Below, piece after piece: positions 54,417 to 63,160 of a stretch of DNA of 64,000 nucleotides (positions are counted from its first letter, which is position 1; each line of letters starts with the position of its first letter). Under the pieces are notes generated by a model that was not told the DNA's origin, ran no database searches, and saw nothing but the letters and a program-made list of their open reading frames with translations. This stretch comes from Massiliimalia sp964370215 (lineage in GTDB: Bacteria > Bacillota > Clostridia > Oscillospirales > Ruminococcaceae), in assembly GCA_964370215.1 (NCBI GenBank), contig CAYJIM010000001.1:130675-194674 (forward strand). Reading direction: 5' to 3'. Position numbers and translations under genes: made by a program.

Positions 54417-55213
54417 TGTATTTCCCCCCAATTTTCCAGTGTACAGTCATCCATAAGACTGATGGCATCCATGATAGCGACACGGTAACTGCCGTTGCCT
54501 AAAATACCACAGCGTTCTTCTGCAATTTCACCTGCAATGCCCATGGTCATGATAGCAGCAGTTGCGGCTGTCATCGGATCGGTTACAGCCAAAAAGCCTC
54601 CGATCATGCCTGTTGTGGTACAACCGGTACCGGTAATGCCACTCAAATGAGGGTGTCCATTTGAAATTTTCACCACACGGTCTCCATCACTGATTACATC
54701 AACTGCCCCTGTGATTGCCGCTACACAGCGATATTGTGTAGCAACCTGTTTTGCAATGGCGGTACCATCTTTACCCTGCAACTGTTCGGAGACGTCCACC
54801 CCTTTGGAAGCCGCTTGTTGACCTGCAACAACGGTCATTTCCGAAAGATTACCACGGATGACGGAAAATTGAACTTCCTCTAACAGTCGAAAGGTCGTTT
54901 CCTTTCGCAAGGAGGAAGCACCGGCACCAACAGGATCAAAGACGACCGGAATCCCCTGTTGATTGGCTTGTTTTCCTGCCAAAATCATTGACGCAACAGT
55001 ACGCTGATTGAGCGTGCCAATATTGATGACCAACGCCGAAGCAATAGATGTCATTTCCTCTACCTCTTTGGGATCATCTGCCATGATGGGTGACCCACCA
55101 ATGGCAAGCAACGCATTTGCCACATCATTGACGGTGACATAATTTGTAATGCAGTGCACCAACGGTTTTTGCTCTTTTACTGCTGACAATGCCTTTATCA
55201 TATGTTCCTTCAT
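54407..55213 (-). CDS. thiM: Hydroxyethylthiazole kinase
   Basis: ThiM phosphorylates salvaged hydroxyethylthiazole. The ribokinase-like protein shows VHCITNYVTVNDVANALLAIGGSPIMADDP, VFDPVGAGASSLRK, RGNLSEM, and the active-site block GITGTGCTTTGM with the catalytic cysteine. Length of 268 is normal. It overlaps the thiW stop by four bases. Together with ThiW it supplies the thiazole half from outside. Confidence 0.97.
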   Translation of the reverse strand: MKEHMIKALSAVKEQKPLVHCITNYVTVNDVANALLAIGGSPIMADDPKEVEEMTSIASALVINIGTLNQRTVASMILAGKQANQQGIPVVFDPVGAGASSLRKETTFRLLEEVQFSVIRGNLSEMTVVAGQQAASKGVDVSEQLQGKDGTAIAKQVATQYRCVAAITGAVDVISDGDRVVKISNGHPHLSGITGTGCTTTGMIGGFLAVTDPMTAATAAIMTMGIAGEIAEERCGILGNGSYRVAIMDAISLMDDCTLENWGEIQCE

Positions 55214-55719
55214 GCTTGACCTCCTTGCTCTGCAAAACGATCCAATACGTGGGTGCGTTTAAGGGCACCGACCACCAAAATGGCGATGACGGTTCCACCC
55301 ATGCTACTGATAAAAAATGGTAAGAGATAGGTGAAAAATGCCGCTTCACTACCGAGTAAAAATGCAGCGATCGGATAGGCGAGCAATCCACCAATCAAGG
55401 CAGTGCCAATCAATTCTCCGAGGTATGCCAACACCAATTTCCCATAGCGGTGGTACAGTAATCCACAGAGCAGTGCCCCACACATACTGCCTGGAAAGGC
55501 CAGTAGCGTGCCGGTCCCAGTCAATACACGGATGATACTTGTGACAAACGCCATCCCCACCGCATACCATGGGCCGAGGAATACCCCACCAATGATATTA
55601 ACCAAATGTTGCACCGGAAAACATTTGGATGCACCAATCGGAATAGAGAGTGGTGCACAGGCAACTGCCAACGCAATCAGTACTGCGGCTAGAGTGAGCT
55701 TTTTCAAATTCTTGTTCAT
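55210..55719 (-). CDS. thiW: ECF transporter S component ThiW (thiazole uptake)
   Basis: ThiW is a small integral membrane protein with about five or six helices. It binds a thiamine precursor, predicted to be the thiazole moiety, and hands it to a shared energy-coupling factor module encoded elsewhere. The N-terminus KKLTLAAVLIALAVACAPLSIPIGASKCFPVQHLVN and the GPWYAVGMAFVTSIIR and FPGSMCGALLCGLLY stretches fit the family. Length of 169 is normal. AAAGGAGCAAG precedes the ATG. It lies between thiC and thiM. Confidence 0.93.
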   Translation of the reverse strand: MNKNLKKLTLAAVLIALAVACAPLSIPIGASKCFPVQHLVNIIGGVFLGPWYAVGMAFVTSIIRVLTGTGTLLAFPGSMCGALLCGLLYHRYGKLVLAYLGELIGTALIGGLLAYPIAAFLLGSEAAFFTYLLPFFISSMGGTVIAILVVGALKRTHVLDRFAEQGGQA

Positions 55720-55740
55720 GTTTGCTTGCTCCTTTCAGAC

Positions 55741-55865
55741 CATTTGGTCAAACGCCTAAAAATAGACGCCGGTCGATACTCCAAAGTATCCTCTCACGCC
55801 GAAACACGGCTTCCCTCGCAAACATTTACAGTGTATGGCGCTCCCCATCCACCGTTGCACCCTTG
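55741..55865 (-). ncRNA. Structured thiC-thiW intercistronic RNA
   Basis: On the minus strand four short hairpins follow each other: GCCG-UGUUU-CGGC, GAUACU-UUGG-AGUAUC, CGUCUA-UUUU-UAGGCG and GACC-AAAU-GGUC. Such density in a 146-base spacer inside an otherwise tight operon suggests a regulatory RNA controlling thiW-thiM-thiE. It does not match the TPP aptamer core. Class unknown to me. Confidence 0.5.
55756..55848 (-). CDS. Possible 30-codon ORF in the thiC-thiW spacer
   Basis: An ATG at 55848 opens a 30-codon frame ending in TAG. An AAGGGTG lies about nine bases upstream. The product would be basic and rich in Gly and Cys (three Cys), with GVRGYFGVSTGVYF at its end. It overlaps the structured spacer, so it may be only a chance frame within an RNA element. 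No function is proposed. Confidence 0.3.
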   Translation of the reverse strand: MGSAIHCKCLRGKPCFGVRGYFGVSTGVYF

Positions 55866-57176
55866 TTACTTTTCAGAACAAAAGGTGACTTTTTCTCCTG
55901 CTAGGATCAAGTTGGTGGTGCGCACCGCACACATTTTACCACACATCGAGCAGGTATGGCGTTCAGCCGGCGGAGTGCTTTCATAATAGCGTTCTGCCTT
56001 TTCCCCATCCATTGCCAAAGAAAACATCTCATCCCAATCAATGCGGTGTCTGGCATCTGACATGCGGTTATCCCAATCTCTGGCACCTTTGACGCCTTTT
56101 GCAATGTCTGCCGCATGTGCCGCAATTTTGGTGGCAATAATCCCTTCTTTGACATCGTCTACATCTGGCAATCTCAAATGCTCTGCCGGTGTGACGTAGC
56201 ACAAAAAGTCTGCCCCGTTTGCCGCAGCGACTGCACCGCCGATAGCCGCAGTGATATGATCATACCCCGGTGCTACATCGGTCACCAATGGTCCTAACAC
56301 ATAAAATGGTGCGCCATGACAAAGGCGCTTTTGCATGATCATGTTGGCGGCAATCTCATTGAGTGCCATATGCCCTGGCCCCTCGACCATGACCTGTACA
56401 TCTTTTTCCCATGCACGTTTGGTCAGTTGTCCAAGTTCAATCAGTTCAGAGATCTGTCCTGCATCGGAACTGTCGTCAATGCACCCTGGACGCAATGCAT
56501 CTCCCAAACTGATGGTGACATCATAGGCACGAAGAATATCCAACACTTCATCATAATGTTCATAGAACGGGTTTTCATTGCCTGTCATTTCCATCCAAGC
56601 AAAAAGCAATGATCCACCACGGGAAACAATATTCATCCGACGACCGGCTTCACGGAAGGATTTGACCGCACGACGATTCAAACCCGCATGAATGGTCATG
56701 AAGTCGACCCCTTCTTCAGCATGAGCACGTACGACACGCAAAAAATCCTCTGCGGTGATTTCCAACAAATCTTTCTCGAGGTAGCCAATGGCATCATACA
56801 TCGGTACTGTCCCGATCATTGCAGGAGAGCGTGCGATGAGGGCGGTGCGAAAGTCATGAGTCTTACCGTAATTGCTCAAGTCCATGATCGCTTCCGCACC
56901 AAATTTAATGGCCATATCCACTTTATCCATCTCAGCGGAATAATCGACACAGTCGCCCGATACACCTAGATTGACATTGATTTTGGTGCGCAGACCGGTT
57001 CCGACCCCTTCCGGAGAGAGTGCGGTATGTTTGATGTTTGCAGGAATGGCAATCTGCCCTTTTGCAACAAGATCACAAAGGGTATTGACATCCATCCCCT
57101 CTTTGTTTGCGACAACCTCCATTTGTGGGGTGATAAAGCCGTGTTTGGCCGCTTCCATTTGTGTTCTGTAATTCAT
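55866..57176 (-). CDS. thiC: Phosphomethylpyrimidine synthase ThiC
   Basis: ThiC rearranges AIR (aminoimidazole ribotide) into HMP phosphate, using a radical SAM-type [4Fe-4S] cluster held at the C-terminus: CSMCGKMC. Other family blocks are EGVDFMTIHAGLNRR, SRGGSLLFAWM, GDALRPGCIDDSSDAGQ, EGPGHMALNEIAANM and GPLVTDVAPGYDHITAAIGG. Length of 436 matches the clostridial form without the N-terminal extension. It lies directly after thiD. Confidence 0.97.
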   Translation of the reverse strand: MNYRTQMEAAKHGFITPQMEVVANKEGMDVNTLCDLVAKGQIAIPANIKHTALSPEGVGTGLRTKINVNLGVSGDCVDYSAEMDKVDMAIKFGAEAIMDLSNYGKTHDFRTALIARSPAMIGTVPMYDAIGYLEKDLLEITAEDFLRVVRAHAEEGVDFMTIHAGLNRRAVKSFREAGRRMNIVSRGGSLLFAWMEMTGNENPFYEHYDEVLDILRAYDVTISLGDALRPGCIDDSSDAGQISELIELGQLTKRAWEKDVQVMVEGPGHMALNEIAANMIMQKRLCHGAPFYVLGPLVTDVAPGYDHITAAIGGAVAAANGADFLCYVTPAEHLRLPDVDDVKEGIIATKIAAHAADIAKGVKGARDWDNRMSDARHRIDWDEMFSLAMDGEKAERYYESTPPAERHTCSMCGKMCAVRTTNLILAGEKVTFCSEK

Positions 57177-57177
57177 T

Positions 57178-57978
57178 TTAAAGCCATCCTTTCAGTTGAT
57201 AAAATTCATGGTGATGGTTGACAGGTCCACAACCGCGACCAATTGGTGTTGCGGTTGTAATTGCTTTTGTAATATACTCTTTTGCCAATCCACAAGCGTC
57301 TGAGACAGTGTGTCCCAATGCCAGATTGGCGGCAATGGCGGAGGATAACGTACAACCTGTGCCGTGGGTACTGGTACTATCGACACGCTGTGCCGAAAAA
57401 TGATGCATTTTTTCTCCATCATACAGTACGTCTACCGCCTGTCCTGCAAGGTGGCCACCCTTGACCAGTGCTGCCTTCACGCCCATATTCACCAGTTGTT
57501 TGGCCGCCTGCTCCATTTCTTTGATGCCGGTTACCTCATACCCCACCAGTACTTCTGCTTCCTGTAGGTTTGGGGTCAGCACCGTTGCCATCGGTAACAA
57601 TTCTTTCACAAGACAACCGACCGCCTCTTGCTGCATCAGACTACCACCACTGGTTGCCACCATAACGGGATCCAGCACCAAGTGGGTCGGTTGATACGTT
57701 GCAAGACACCGAGCCACCACTTTGATAGTGTTTGCATCCGAAAGCATCCCGATTTTGATCGCATCAATGGGAAAGTCATTGAAGTTACAATCCAATTGAT
57801 CCTTGATGCTTTGGGTCGGAATGGCATGTACCGAACGCACTTCAGTGGTATTTTCAGCAACCACTGCGGTGATGGTACTCATGCCATACACTCCATGTGC
57901 CGCAAAGGTTTTCATATCCGCCTGAATGCCGGCACCACCGCTACAATCGGATCCTGCAATGGTCATACAATATTTCAT
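57178..57978 (-). CDS. thiD: Hydroxymethylpyrimidine/phosphomethylpyrimidine kinase
   Basis: ThiD phosphorylates HMP to HMP-P and then HMP-PP. Key blocks: TIAGSDCSGGAGIQADMKTFAAHGVYG, LVLDPVMVATSGG, TPNLQEAEVLVG, VKGGH and the anion hole STHGTGCTLSSAIAANLALG. The ATG at 57978 has AAGGG eight bases upstream and gives 266 residues; the longer frame upstream runs into the riboswitch terminator. It is the first gene of the thiamine operon. Confidence 0.96.
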   Translation of the reverse strand: MKYCMTIAGSDCSGGAGIQADMKTFAAHGVYGMSTITAVVAENTTEVRSVHAIPTQSIKDQLDCNFNDFPIDAIKIGMLSDANTIKVVARCLATYQPTHLVLDPVMVATSGGSLMQQEAVGCLVKELLPMATVLTPNLQEAEVLVGYEVTGIKEMEQAAKQLVNMGVKAALVKGGHLAGQAVDVLYDGEKMHHFSAQRVDSTSTHGTGCTLSSAIAANLALGHTVSDACGLAKEYITKAITTATPIGRGCGPVNHHHEFYQLKGWL

Positions 57979-58014
57979 AACACATACCCTTTCTGTAATT
58001 GTGATAAAAACGCA

Positions 58015-58046
58015 CAAAAAAGCGGTACCTTGTTGCAGGCACCGCT
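58015..58046 (-). terminator. Riboswitch-controlled terminator before thiD
   Basis: On the minus strand AGCGGTGCCT pairs with AGGTACCGCT (10 base pairs including one G-U) around a short loop, and TTTTTT follows. It stands 15 bases after the TPP aptamer and is its likely expression platform. Confidence 0.88.
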
Positions 58047-58060
58047 GAATTGACACGCGA

Positions 58061-58145
58061 TTTTGCTTCCCTACGACAGTATGAACTAACAGGTTCTAAG
58101 GGTCAGGTTTTAACCTTCTCAACTCTTTCGAGTCCCCCCGCAAAA
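58061..58145 (-). promoter_or_regulatory. TPP riboswitch (THI element)
   Basis: The minus strand shows a closing helix TTTTGC/GCAAAA, a GGGGGG start, the TTGAGA motif (family CTGAGA), TGACCC, GAACCTGTTAGTT and a final GTAGGGAAGC. These are the conserved pyrimidine- and pyrophosphate-sensing parts of the TPP aptamer. TPP binding should favour the terminator at 58015-58046 and shut off the operon. Confidence 0.95.
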
Positions 58146-58166
58146 CAATATTTAATTTTCGACAAT

Positions 58167-58195
58167 ATTATATCGTCATTTTTAGATTTTGTCAA
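58167..58195 (-). promoter_or_regulatory. Promoter of the thiamine operon
   Basis: Consensus TTGACA (58190-58195), a 17-base spacer and TATAAT (58167-58172) on the minus strand, placing the start of transcription just before the riboswitch. Confidence 0.92.
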
Positions 58196-58211
58196 GTAAC
58201 GACCAAAAAAA

Positions 58212-59480
58212 TTAAGACAGTGTGATCAAACCTCTGTCAAACATCTGCTGTGCCGCCAGTAAGATACCGATTTTACCGGTGGTGTAAGTAAGACCACCCT
58301 GCAACCAAACAGCATATGGTGGTCGAATGGGTCCATCTGCGGACAATTCGATAGACGCCCCCATGGTAAAGGCACCTGCCGCCATAATGACGGGACTTTC
58401 ATATCCCGGCATTGCCCATGGTTCCGGTGTCACAAAGGAATCAACCGGTGATCCTTTTTGAATCCCACCGCAAAACGCACACATCGCCTCTTTCGATTCC
58501 AGACAGATTGCTGCGATGATATCGGTGCGTTTTTCATCATATGACGGTGACACTTGATAACCAAGTAGCTCAAACAAACGAAGGGCGAAAACACTGGTTT
58601 TTAGAGCAGAAGCTACCACACTTGGTGCAAAAAACAGCCCCATAAACATGCCACGATTCTGGTCAAGGCTACAACCACCTTCTTTACCCACACCAACTGC
58701 GGTCAAGCGGTAGGAACAAAGTTCAATCAAATCCTTACGTCCGACAATGTAACCGCCGGTCTGCGCAATACCACCCCCTGCATTTTTGATGAGCGAACCG
58801 ATGACCAAATCCGCGCCAACATCGGTCGGCTCCTTTTTTTCCACAAACTCCCCATAACAGTTGTCCACCATAATGATGGCATCCGGATTGACTGCACGCA
58901 CCGTTTGGATCATCTTTTCAATTTCGTCCATATCATAAGAAGTGCGCAAAGAATACCCCCTCGATCGTTGGATATAAGCCACCTTGCAACCAACTACAGC
59001 CGTTTTTACCCCAGTATAGTCGATAGCACCATCGGAAAGTAGATCAACTTGCTCGTATTGAATGCCAAAATCCTTCAACGATCCATTGCCTTCACCACGA
59101 ATGCCGATGACTTCCTCCATGGTATCGTAAGGGCTGCCCGTCAGCGACACCATGCGGTCACCGGTGCGCAGTACACCAAACAGGGCAACAGATAGCGCAT
59201 GAGTGCCGGAAATAAAATTGTGGCGCACCAAGGCATCCTCTGCCCCAAAAATCATGGCGAAGAGTTCATCCAACTTATCTCTGCCGAGATCCCCATAGCC
59301 ATAGCCGGTACTCCCCTTGAAATGCACATCACTGACCCCACAATTCATAAATGCCGACAGCACTTTTGCTTCGTTGTATGCTTGTACTTCCTCAATGACA
59401 GCAAACGGTATGGCACAGTCCTGTTCACACTGCTTTGATAACGTGCTTAATTGTTCATCTAACTTCATCCATTCGGTCAT
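58212..59480 (-). CDS. Aluminium-resistance/methionine gamma-lyase family PLP protein
   Basis: The 422-residue protein belongs to the Alum_res family (YnbB of Bacillus), related to Cys/Met-metabolism PLP enzymes. Visible blocks are FKGSTGYGYGDLGRDKLDELFA, RHNFISGTHALSVALFGVLRTGD, MVDNCYGEFVEKKEP, and the PLP lysine region VIGSLIKNAGGGIAQTGGY. The real reaction in this family is not established; the name stems from an early phenotype. GGAGAACAAT precedes the ATG. It follows two M42 peptidase genes by 9 bases. Confidence 0.9.
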   Translation of the reverse strand: MTEWMKLDEQLSTLSKQCEQDCAIPFAVIEEVQAYNEAKVLSAFMNCGVSDVHFKGSTGYGYGDLGRDKLDELFAMIFGAEDALVRHNFISGTHALSVALFGVLRTGDRMVSLTGSPYDTMEEVIGIRGEGNGSLKDFGIQYEQVDLLSDGAIDYTGVKTAVVGCKVAYIQRSRGYSLRTSYDMDEIEKMIQTVRAVNPDAIIMVDNCYGEFVEKKEPTDVGADLVIGSLIKNAGGGIAQTGGYIVGRKDLIELCSYRLTAVGVGKEGGCSLDQNRGMFMGLFFAPSVVASALKTSVFALRLFELLGYQVSPSYDEKRTDIIAAICLESKEAMCAFCGGIQKGSPVDSFVTPEPWAMPGYESPVIMAAGAFTMGASIELSADGPIRPPYAVWLQGGLTYTTGKIGILLAAQQMFDRGLITLS

Positions 59481-59489
59481 ATTGTTCTC

Positions 59490-60524
59490 CTAGTTTTCTG
59501 TTTGATAAGATCCGTTTGCAAGGGTGGGTAACATCGCTGTCATCAAATCCCAAACTGCTTTATAATCATCTTTGTGAATGACACAAGTTGCGGTGTGCAG
59601 GTAGCGACAAGGCAGGCTGATAGCCAAAGTCGGCACGCCACCTCTACTTTGGTGAATGGCACCAGAATCATTGCCTCCTGCGACCATAGACTTTGTCTGT
59701 ATGGCAATGTCTTTTTCTTTGGCGATTTTTTGTGCTAATTGGTACAGCGATCGAGGGTAAATGGTCGCACGATCCATAAAACCGACCACCGCCCCTTTCT
59801 GTAGTGTGCAGACACGTTCCTGTCCGGACACACCGGCAATGTCTGCCGCTGTTGTTGTTTCCAATACAATAGCGACATCGGGATTAACCGTATAAGCGGC
59901 AGTTTTTGCCCCACGCAAACCGACTTCTTCCTGCACTGTAAAGGCAACAGTAAAGTCGGTTTCTGCCGGCTGTTGCAACAATTCAATGAGAAGTGCACAA
60001 CCAACACGGTCATCTAATGCTTTTCCTTTGACAAAACCATCGCCAAAGGGAACAAATGCACTTTCAAACACAACACCGTCACCGGCACGCACCCATGCCT
60101 CTGCATCTGCTTTATCTTTGGCACCAATATCGATGACAAGTTTGGATACTGCCACTGCCTTGCCCTTTTCTTCTGCACGTTGTTCATGCACCGCTTTGGT
60201 GCCAATGACCCCTACCACACCTGTGCGATAAAGACGAACGGCACGACCCAAGAGCACTTTACTTTCAATGCCCCCTACCGTGTCAAATTGCAGATAACCT
60301 TGTTCGGTGATGGCGGTGACAATCATCCCCACTTCATCCATATGTGCGGCAAGCAGTACCTTCTTTGTTGTAGGTCGCTTTCCTTTTTTCTCGCAAATCA
60401 AGTTCCCCATCGGATCTACGGTATAACTACAGTGATCCTTGATTTTTTCAATGATGGCTTGACGTACAGCGCCCTCATCTCCGGAAATGCCAGGTAGCAT
60501 CGACAATTCTTTGATCAATGTCAT
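59490..60524 (-). CDS. M42 family metallopeptidase (paralog 1)
   Basis: M42 enzymes are cytosolic, oligomeric di-metal aminopeptidases that trim peptides. Metal and catalytic residues appear in AAHMDEVGMIV, KALDDRVGCALL, FTVQEEVGLRGA and SLPCRYLHTATC. A MVAGGNDSGAIHQSRGGVPT block supports the active site. Length of 344 is normal. The ATG overlaps the stop of the second M42 gene as ATGA. Substrate preference cannot be read; the family includes glutamyl-, leucyl- and lysyl-aminopeptidases. Confidence 0.94.
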   Translation of the reverse strand: MTLIKELSMLPGISGDEGAVRQAIIEKIKDHCSYTVDPMGNLICEKKGKRPTTKKVLLAAHMDEVGMIVTAITEQGYLQFDTVGGIESKVLLGRAVRLYRTGVVGVIGTKAVHEQRAEEKGKAVAVSKLVIDIGAKDKADAEAWVRAGDGVVFESAFVPFGDGFVKGKALDDRVGCALLIELLQQPAETDFTVAFTVQEEVGLRGAKTAAYTVNPDVAIVLETTTAADIAGVSGQERVCTLQKGAVVGFMDRATIYPRSLYQLAQKIAKEKDIAIQTKSMVAGGNDSGAIHQSRGGVPTLAISLPCRYLHTATCVIHKDDYKAVWDLMTAMLPTLANGSYQTEN

Positions 60525-61549
60525 TGGTGGTCACCTCCAAATTCTGCTTGCAGATATGCTGTCATCAAATCCGCTGTTGCTGTCACGTCCGAAAGATCAA
60601 TCGTCTCAATTGGGGTGTGCATATAACGCTGTGGAATGGACAGCAGTGCGATTTTTGCACCACCGCGTTGGACACCCAACACGTCTGCGTTGGTGCCTGT
60701 CCGTCCGCCCACCACCTCGATATGATGAGGGATTTCTTTTTCTTTCGCGATCTCTTCCAATCGATCAAAAACAGAGCGTGTCAGGATGGCTGATTTTCCA
60801 ATCAACACCCCTTCCCCCAAGGGATAACTTGTGCGCTTGTCGCTGTCCGGCGTTTGCCCAAAGCTGACATCAAGCGATAGGATCAGATCCGCATTGATAC
60901 GGTACCCTGCCATCGTCGCCCCACGCATCCCTACTTCCTCTTGTGCGGAAAATAGCACCAATAAACCACAGTGAAGCGGTATATCTGCCACGTTTTCAAG
61001 TGCCTGCAAAATTGCCACCACACCGATGCGATCATCCAACGCTTTGCCACTGATCCGATCGTTCAACAGGGTGCGAAAAGTCGATTGTACCGTAACCAAT
61101 GTACCGAGAGGCACCTGTTCCTCCGCCTGTTCTTTAGAAAGGCCGATGTCAATTGCGACTTCTTCAATCTTTGGCAGGTCGTTGTCCCCTTTACTCAAAT
61201 GGGGTGGGATGGTCGAAATCACTCCATACAGCGGTGGATCGGTATGCACCGTCATTTCTTGACCGGGTAAAATGCGTCCATCGACACCACCACAGGGTGC
61301 AACACGCAAAAAACCATCTTCAACGGCGGTCACAATCAAACCAATTTCATCCAAATGTGCTTCCAACAGCACGGTGGGTTCGCCCTCTTTTGCCGGACGA
61401 ATGACGGCAGTGACGTTGAAAAATTCATCCATTTCCACCGATGTGGCAAACGGCCTTACCAACGACATGGCAAGGGTTGCGGTTTCTTTTTCAAACCCTG
61501 CTACACCGATGCTATCACTCAATTGTTTTGCAATCTCTTTACAATTCAA
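60521..61549 (-). CDS. M42 family metallopeptidase (paralog 2)
   Basis: This 342-residue protein is a diverged copy of the neighbour. It carries LEAHLDEIGLIV, KALDDRIGVVAIL, FSAQEEVGMRGATMAG and SIPQRYMHTPIETIDL. Its active-site block VVGGRTGTNADVLGVQRGG differs from paralog 1, suggesting a different specificity. The start is a TTG with GGAGGAAGAAACG upstream. The two may form a mixed oligomer or work in parallel (inference). It follows murD. Confidence 0.93.
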   Translation of the reverse strand: MNCKEIAKQLSDSIGVAGFEKETATLAMSLVRPFATSVEMDEFFNVTAVIRPAKEGEPTVLLEAHLDEIGLIVTAVEDGFLRVAPCGGVDGRILPGQEMTVHTDPPLYGVISTIPPHLSKGDNDLPKIEEVAIDIGLSKEQAEEQVPLGTLVTVQSTFRTLLNDRISGKALDDRIGVVAILQALENVADIPLHCGLLVLFSAQEEVGMRGATMAGYRINADLILSLDVSFGQTPDSDKRTSYPLGEGVLIGKSAILTRSVFDRLEEIAKEKEIPHHIEVVGGRTGTNADVLGVQRGGAKIALLSIPQRYMHTPIETIDLSDVTATADLMTAYLQAEFGGDHQ

Positions 61550-61582
61550 CGTTTCTTCCTCCTTACGTTTTTGATGGTGATG

Positions 61583-62986
61583 TTACAGCGCTTCAACAAT
61601 CGATTTGAAGTGATGTCCGCGTTGTTCAAAGTTGAGATAAAGGTCAAAACTTGCACTTGCAGGAGAAAGTGTCACCACATCTCCTTGTTTTGCCAAACGT
61701 TTTGCCGCTTGTACTGCCTCTTCTAAGGTGTCTACATGTACAATTTGCAATTGACTTTCATTGTAAGAGGGATGTCCGCAAACAGCCGCCTCAATTTTCG
61801 GTGCAGTGGCCCCTAATAGAATGAGGATCTTGACCTTTTGGTTGACACTGTCCGCTAGCGGTTCATACGGGATGTTTTTATCATACCCACCGGCAATGAC
61901 GATGAGTTTCTGGTTGAAGGCATTGAGCCCCGCAATGGTACGGGTCGGCGAAGTGGCGATGCTATCGTTGTAATAACGAACGCCATCAAGGGTGCGCACC
62001 AATTCAATGCGGTGCTCTACCCCACCAAAATTTCGGGCGACATCACAAATGGTTTGATCTGACACCATGCCGTCCACAGCGGCAATGGCGGTGAGGTAAT
62101 TTTCAACGTTGTGCAAACCCGGCAATTTAATTTGATTCATCTGTAGGATTTTTTCCACTTTCCCGTCGTTCATACGGCAGAGTACCCCATCTTGATCCAA
62201 AAAGGTACCACGCTCCGGACGACCTTGTCTGGAAAACCAGCTGAGTTTGCCACGTACGGTGCCTGCCATTTGACGGGTGATTTCATTGTCATAATTCAAA
62301 ATGGTTTTGGAAAAGGCATTTTGATGGGCAATAAGATTTCTCTTGGCATCGATATATTCTTCCATATCTTTGTGTACGTCCAAGTGATTGGGCGAGACGT
62401 TGGTGATGACAGCAACGTCGGGTGAACGACGCATAGAAATGAGCTGAAAACTGGATAATTCTACCACCGCAAAATCATCTGCCTGTATTGTTTCCACCAA
62501 TGGTAGCAATGCTTTGCCGATATTGCCTCCCAAATGCACGGTGTACCCTTGCTTTTTCAACATTTCACTGATGAGGGTGGTGGTTGTGGTTTTCCCATCG
62601 GATCCTGTCACCGCAAAAATTTTGCAGGGGCAAAGATCAAAAAAAGTTTCCATTTCAGAGGTTACGACAATGCCTTTGTCTTTTGCCGCTTGTAGCGCCG
62701 GATGAAAATAATTCATACCCGGTGTACGGTAGATGACATCGGCATGGATCAAATGTGTTAAGTAGTCGTTGCCTGTACGAAAAGAAACCCCTAAAGATTT
62801 CAACTCGGAAAACCATTCCGGATAGGCTTCTGCCAATTGTTCCTCTGTTTTTTTATCGCAAACGGTGGTGGCGATCCCCTTTTGGCAGAACTGTTTGATG
62901 ACACCGAAATTGGTCACGCCCATACCAATAAAATACACTTGCTTTTGCTGTAAACTTTCAAAAAAAGTATCAATTTTTTGTTTCAT
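61583..62986 (-). CDS. murD: UDP-N-acetylmuramoyl-L-alanine--D-glutamate ligase
   Basis: MurD adds D-glutamate to UDP-MurNAc-L-Ala in peptidoglycan precursor synthesis. The N-terminal domain binds the UDP part (YFIGMGVTNFGVIKQF). The ATP loop is VTGSDGKTTTTTLI; NVSPNHLDVHKDMEEY and NDSIATSPTRTIAGL follow. The start at 62986 has AAGGAG upstream and gives 467 residues; an upstream in-frame start to 63028 is less likely. It stands outside a dcw cluster and leads a run with the M42 genes. Confidence 0.94.
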   Translation of the reverse strand: MKQKIDTFFESLQQKQVYFIGMGVTNFGVIKQFCQKGIATTVCDKKTEEQLAEAYPEWFSELKSLGVSFRTGNDYLTHLIHADVIYRTPGMNYFHPALQAAKDKGIVVTSEMETFFDLCPCKIFAVTGSDGKTTTTTLISEMLKKQGYTVHLGGNIGKALLPLVETIQADDFAVVELSSFQLISMRRSPDVAVITNVSPNHLDVHKDMEEYIDAKRNLIAHQNAFSKTILNYDNEITRQMAGTVRGKLSWFSRQGRPERGTFLDQDGVLCRMNDGKVEKILQMNQIKLPGLHNVENYLTAIAAVDGMVSDQTICDVARNFGGVEHRIELVRTLDGVRYYNDSIATSPTRTIAGLNAFNQKLIVIAGGYDKNIPYEPLADSVNQKVKILILLGATAPKIEAAVCGHPSYNESQLQIVHVDTLEEAVQAAKRLAKQGDVVTLSPASASFDLYLNFEQRGHHFKSIVEAL

Positions 62987-63036
62987 GCACACATACTCCT
63001 TCTTATTTTGTTGTCTTTGTAGATACAATTATTTTC

Positions 63037-63065
63037 ATTATACCTCTTTTTGATAGGATTGGCAA
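63037..63065 (-). promoter_or_regulatory. Promoter for murD and the M42 genes
   Basis: The minus strand reads TTGCCA (63060-63065), a 17-base spacer and a perfect TATAAT (63037-63042), about 50 bases before the murD ATG. Confidence 0.82.
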
Positions 63066-63160
63066 CCTCAACTAACAATTGTTTGCCAATTTTTCCCGCC
63101 TGCATACTCATCGATCGATGGTGACACACTGTTACAGAATTTATAAACGGTGAGGAGAGG

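Noticed and set aside
55741..55865. Second TPP riboswitch between thiC and thiW
   Set aside because: A GTGAGAGG and a GAGGGAAGC occur but in the wrong order, and the GAACCTGAT core is missing.
63080..63160. SigF/SigG-type promoter for sigG (GCATA followed by GGTGACACAC)
   Set aside because: Spacing is about 13 bases and the -10 match is incomplete, so it cannot be called with confidence.
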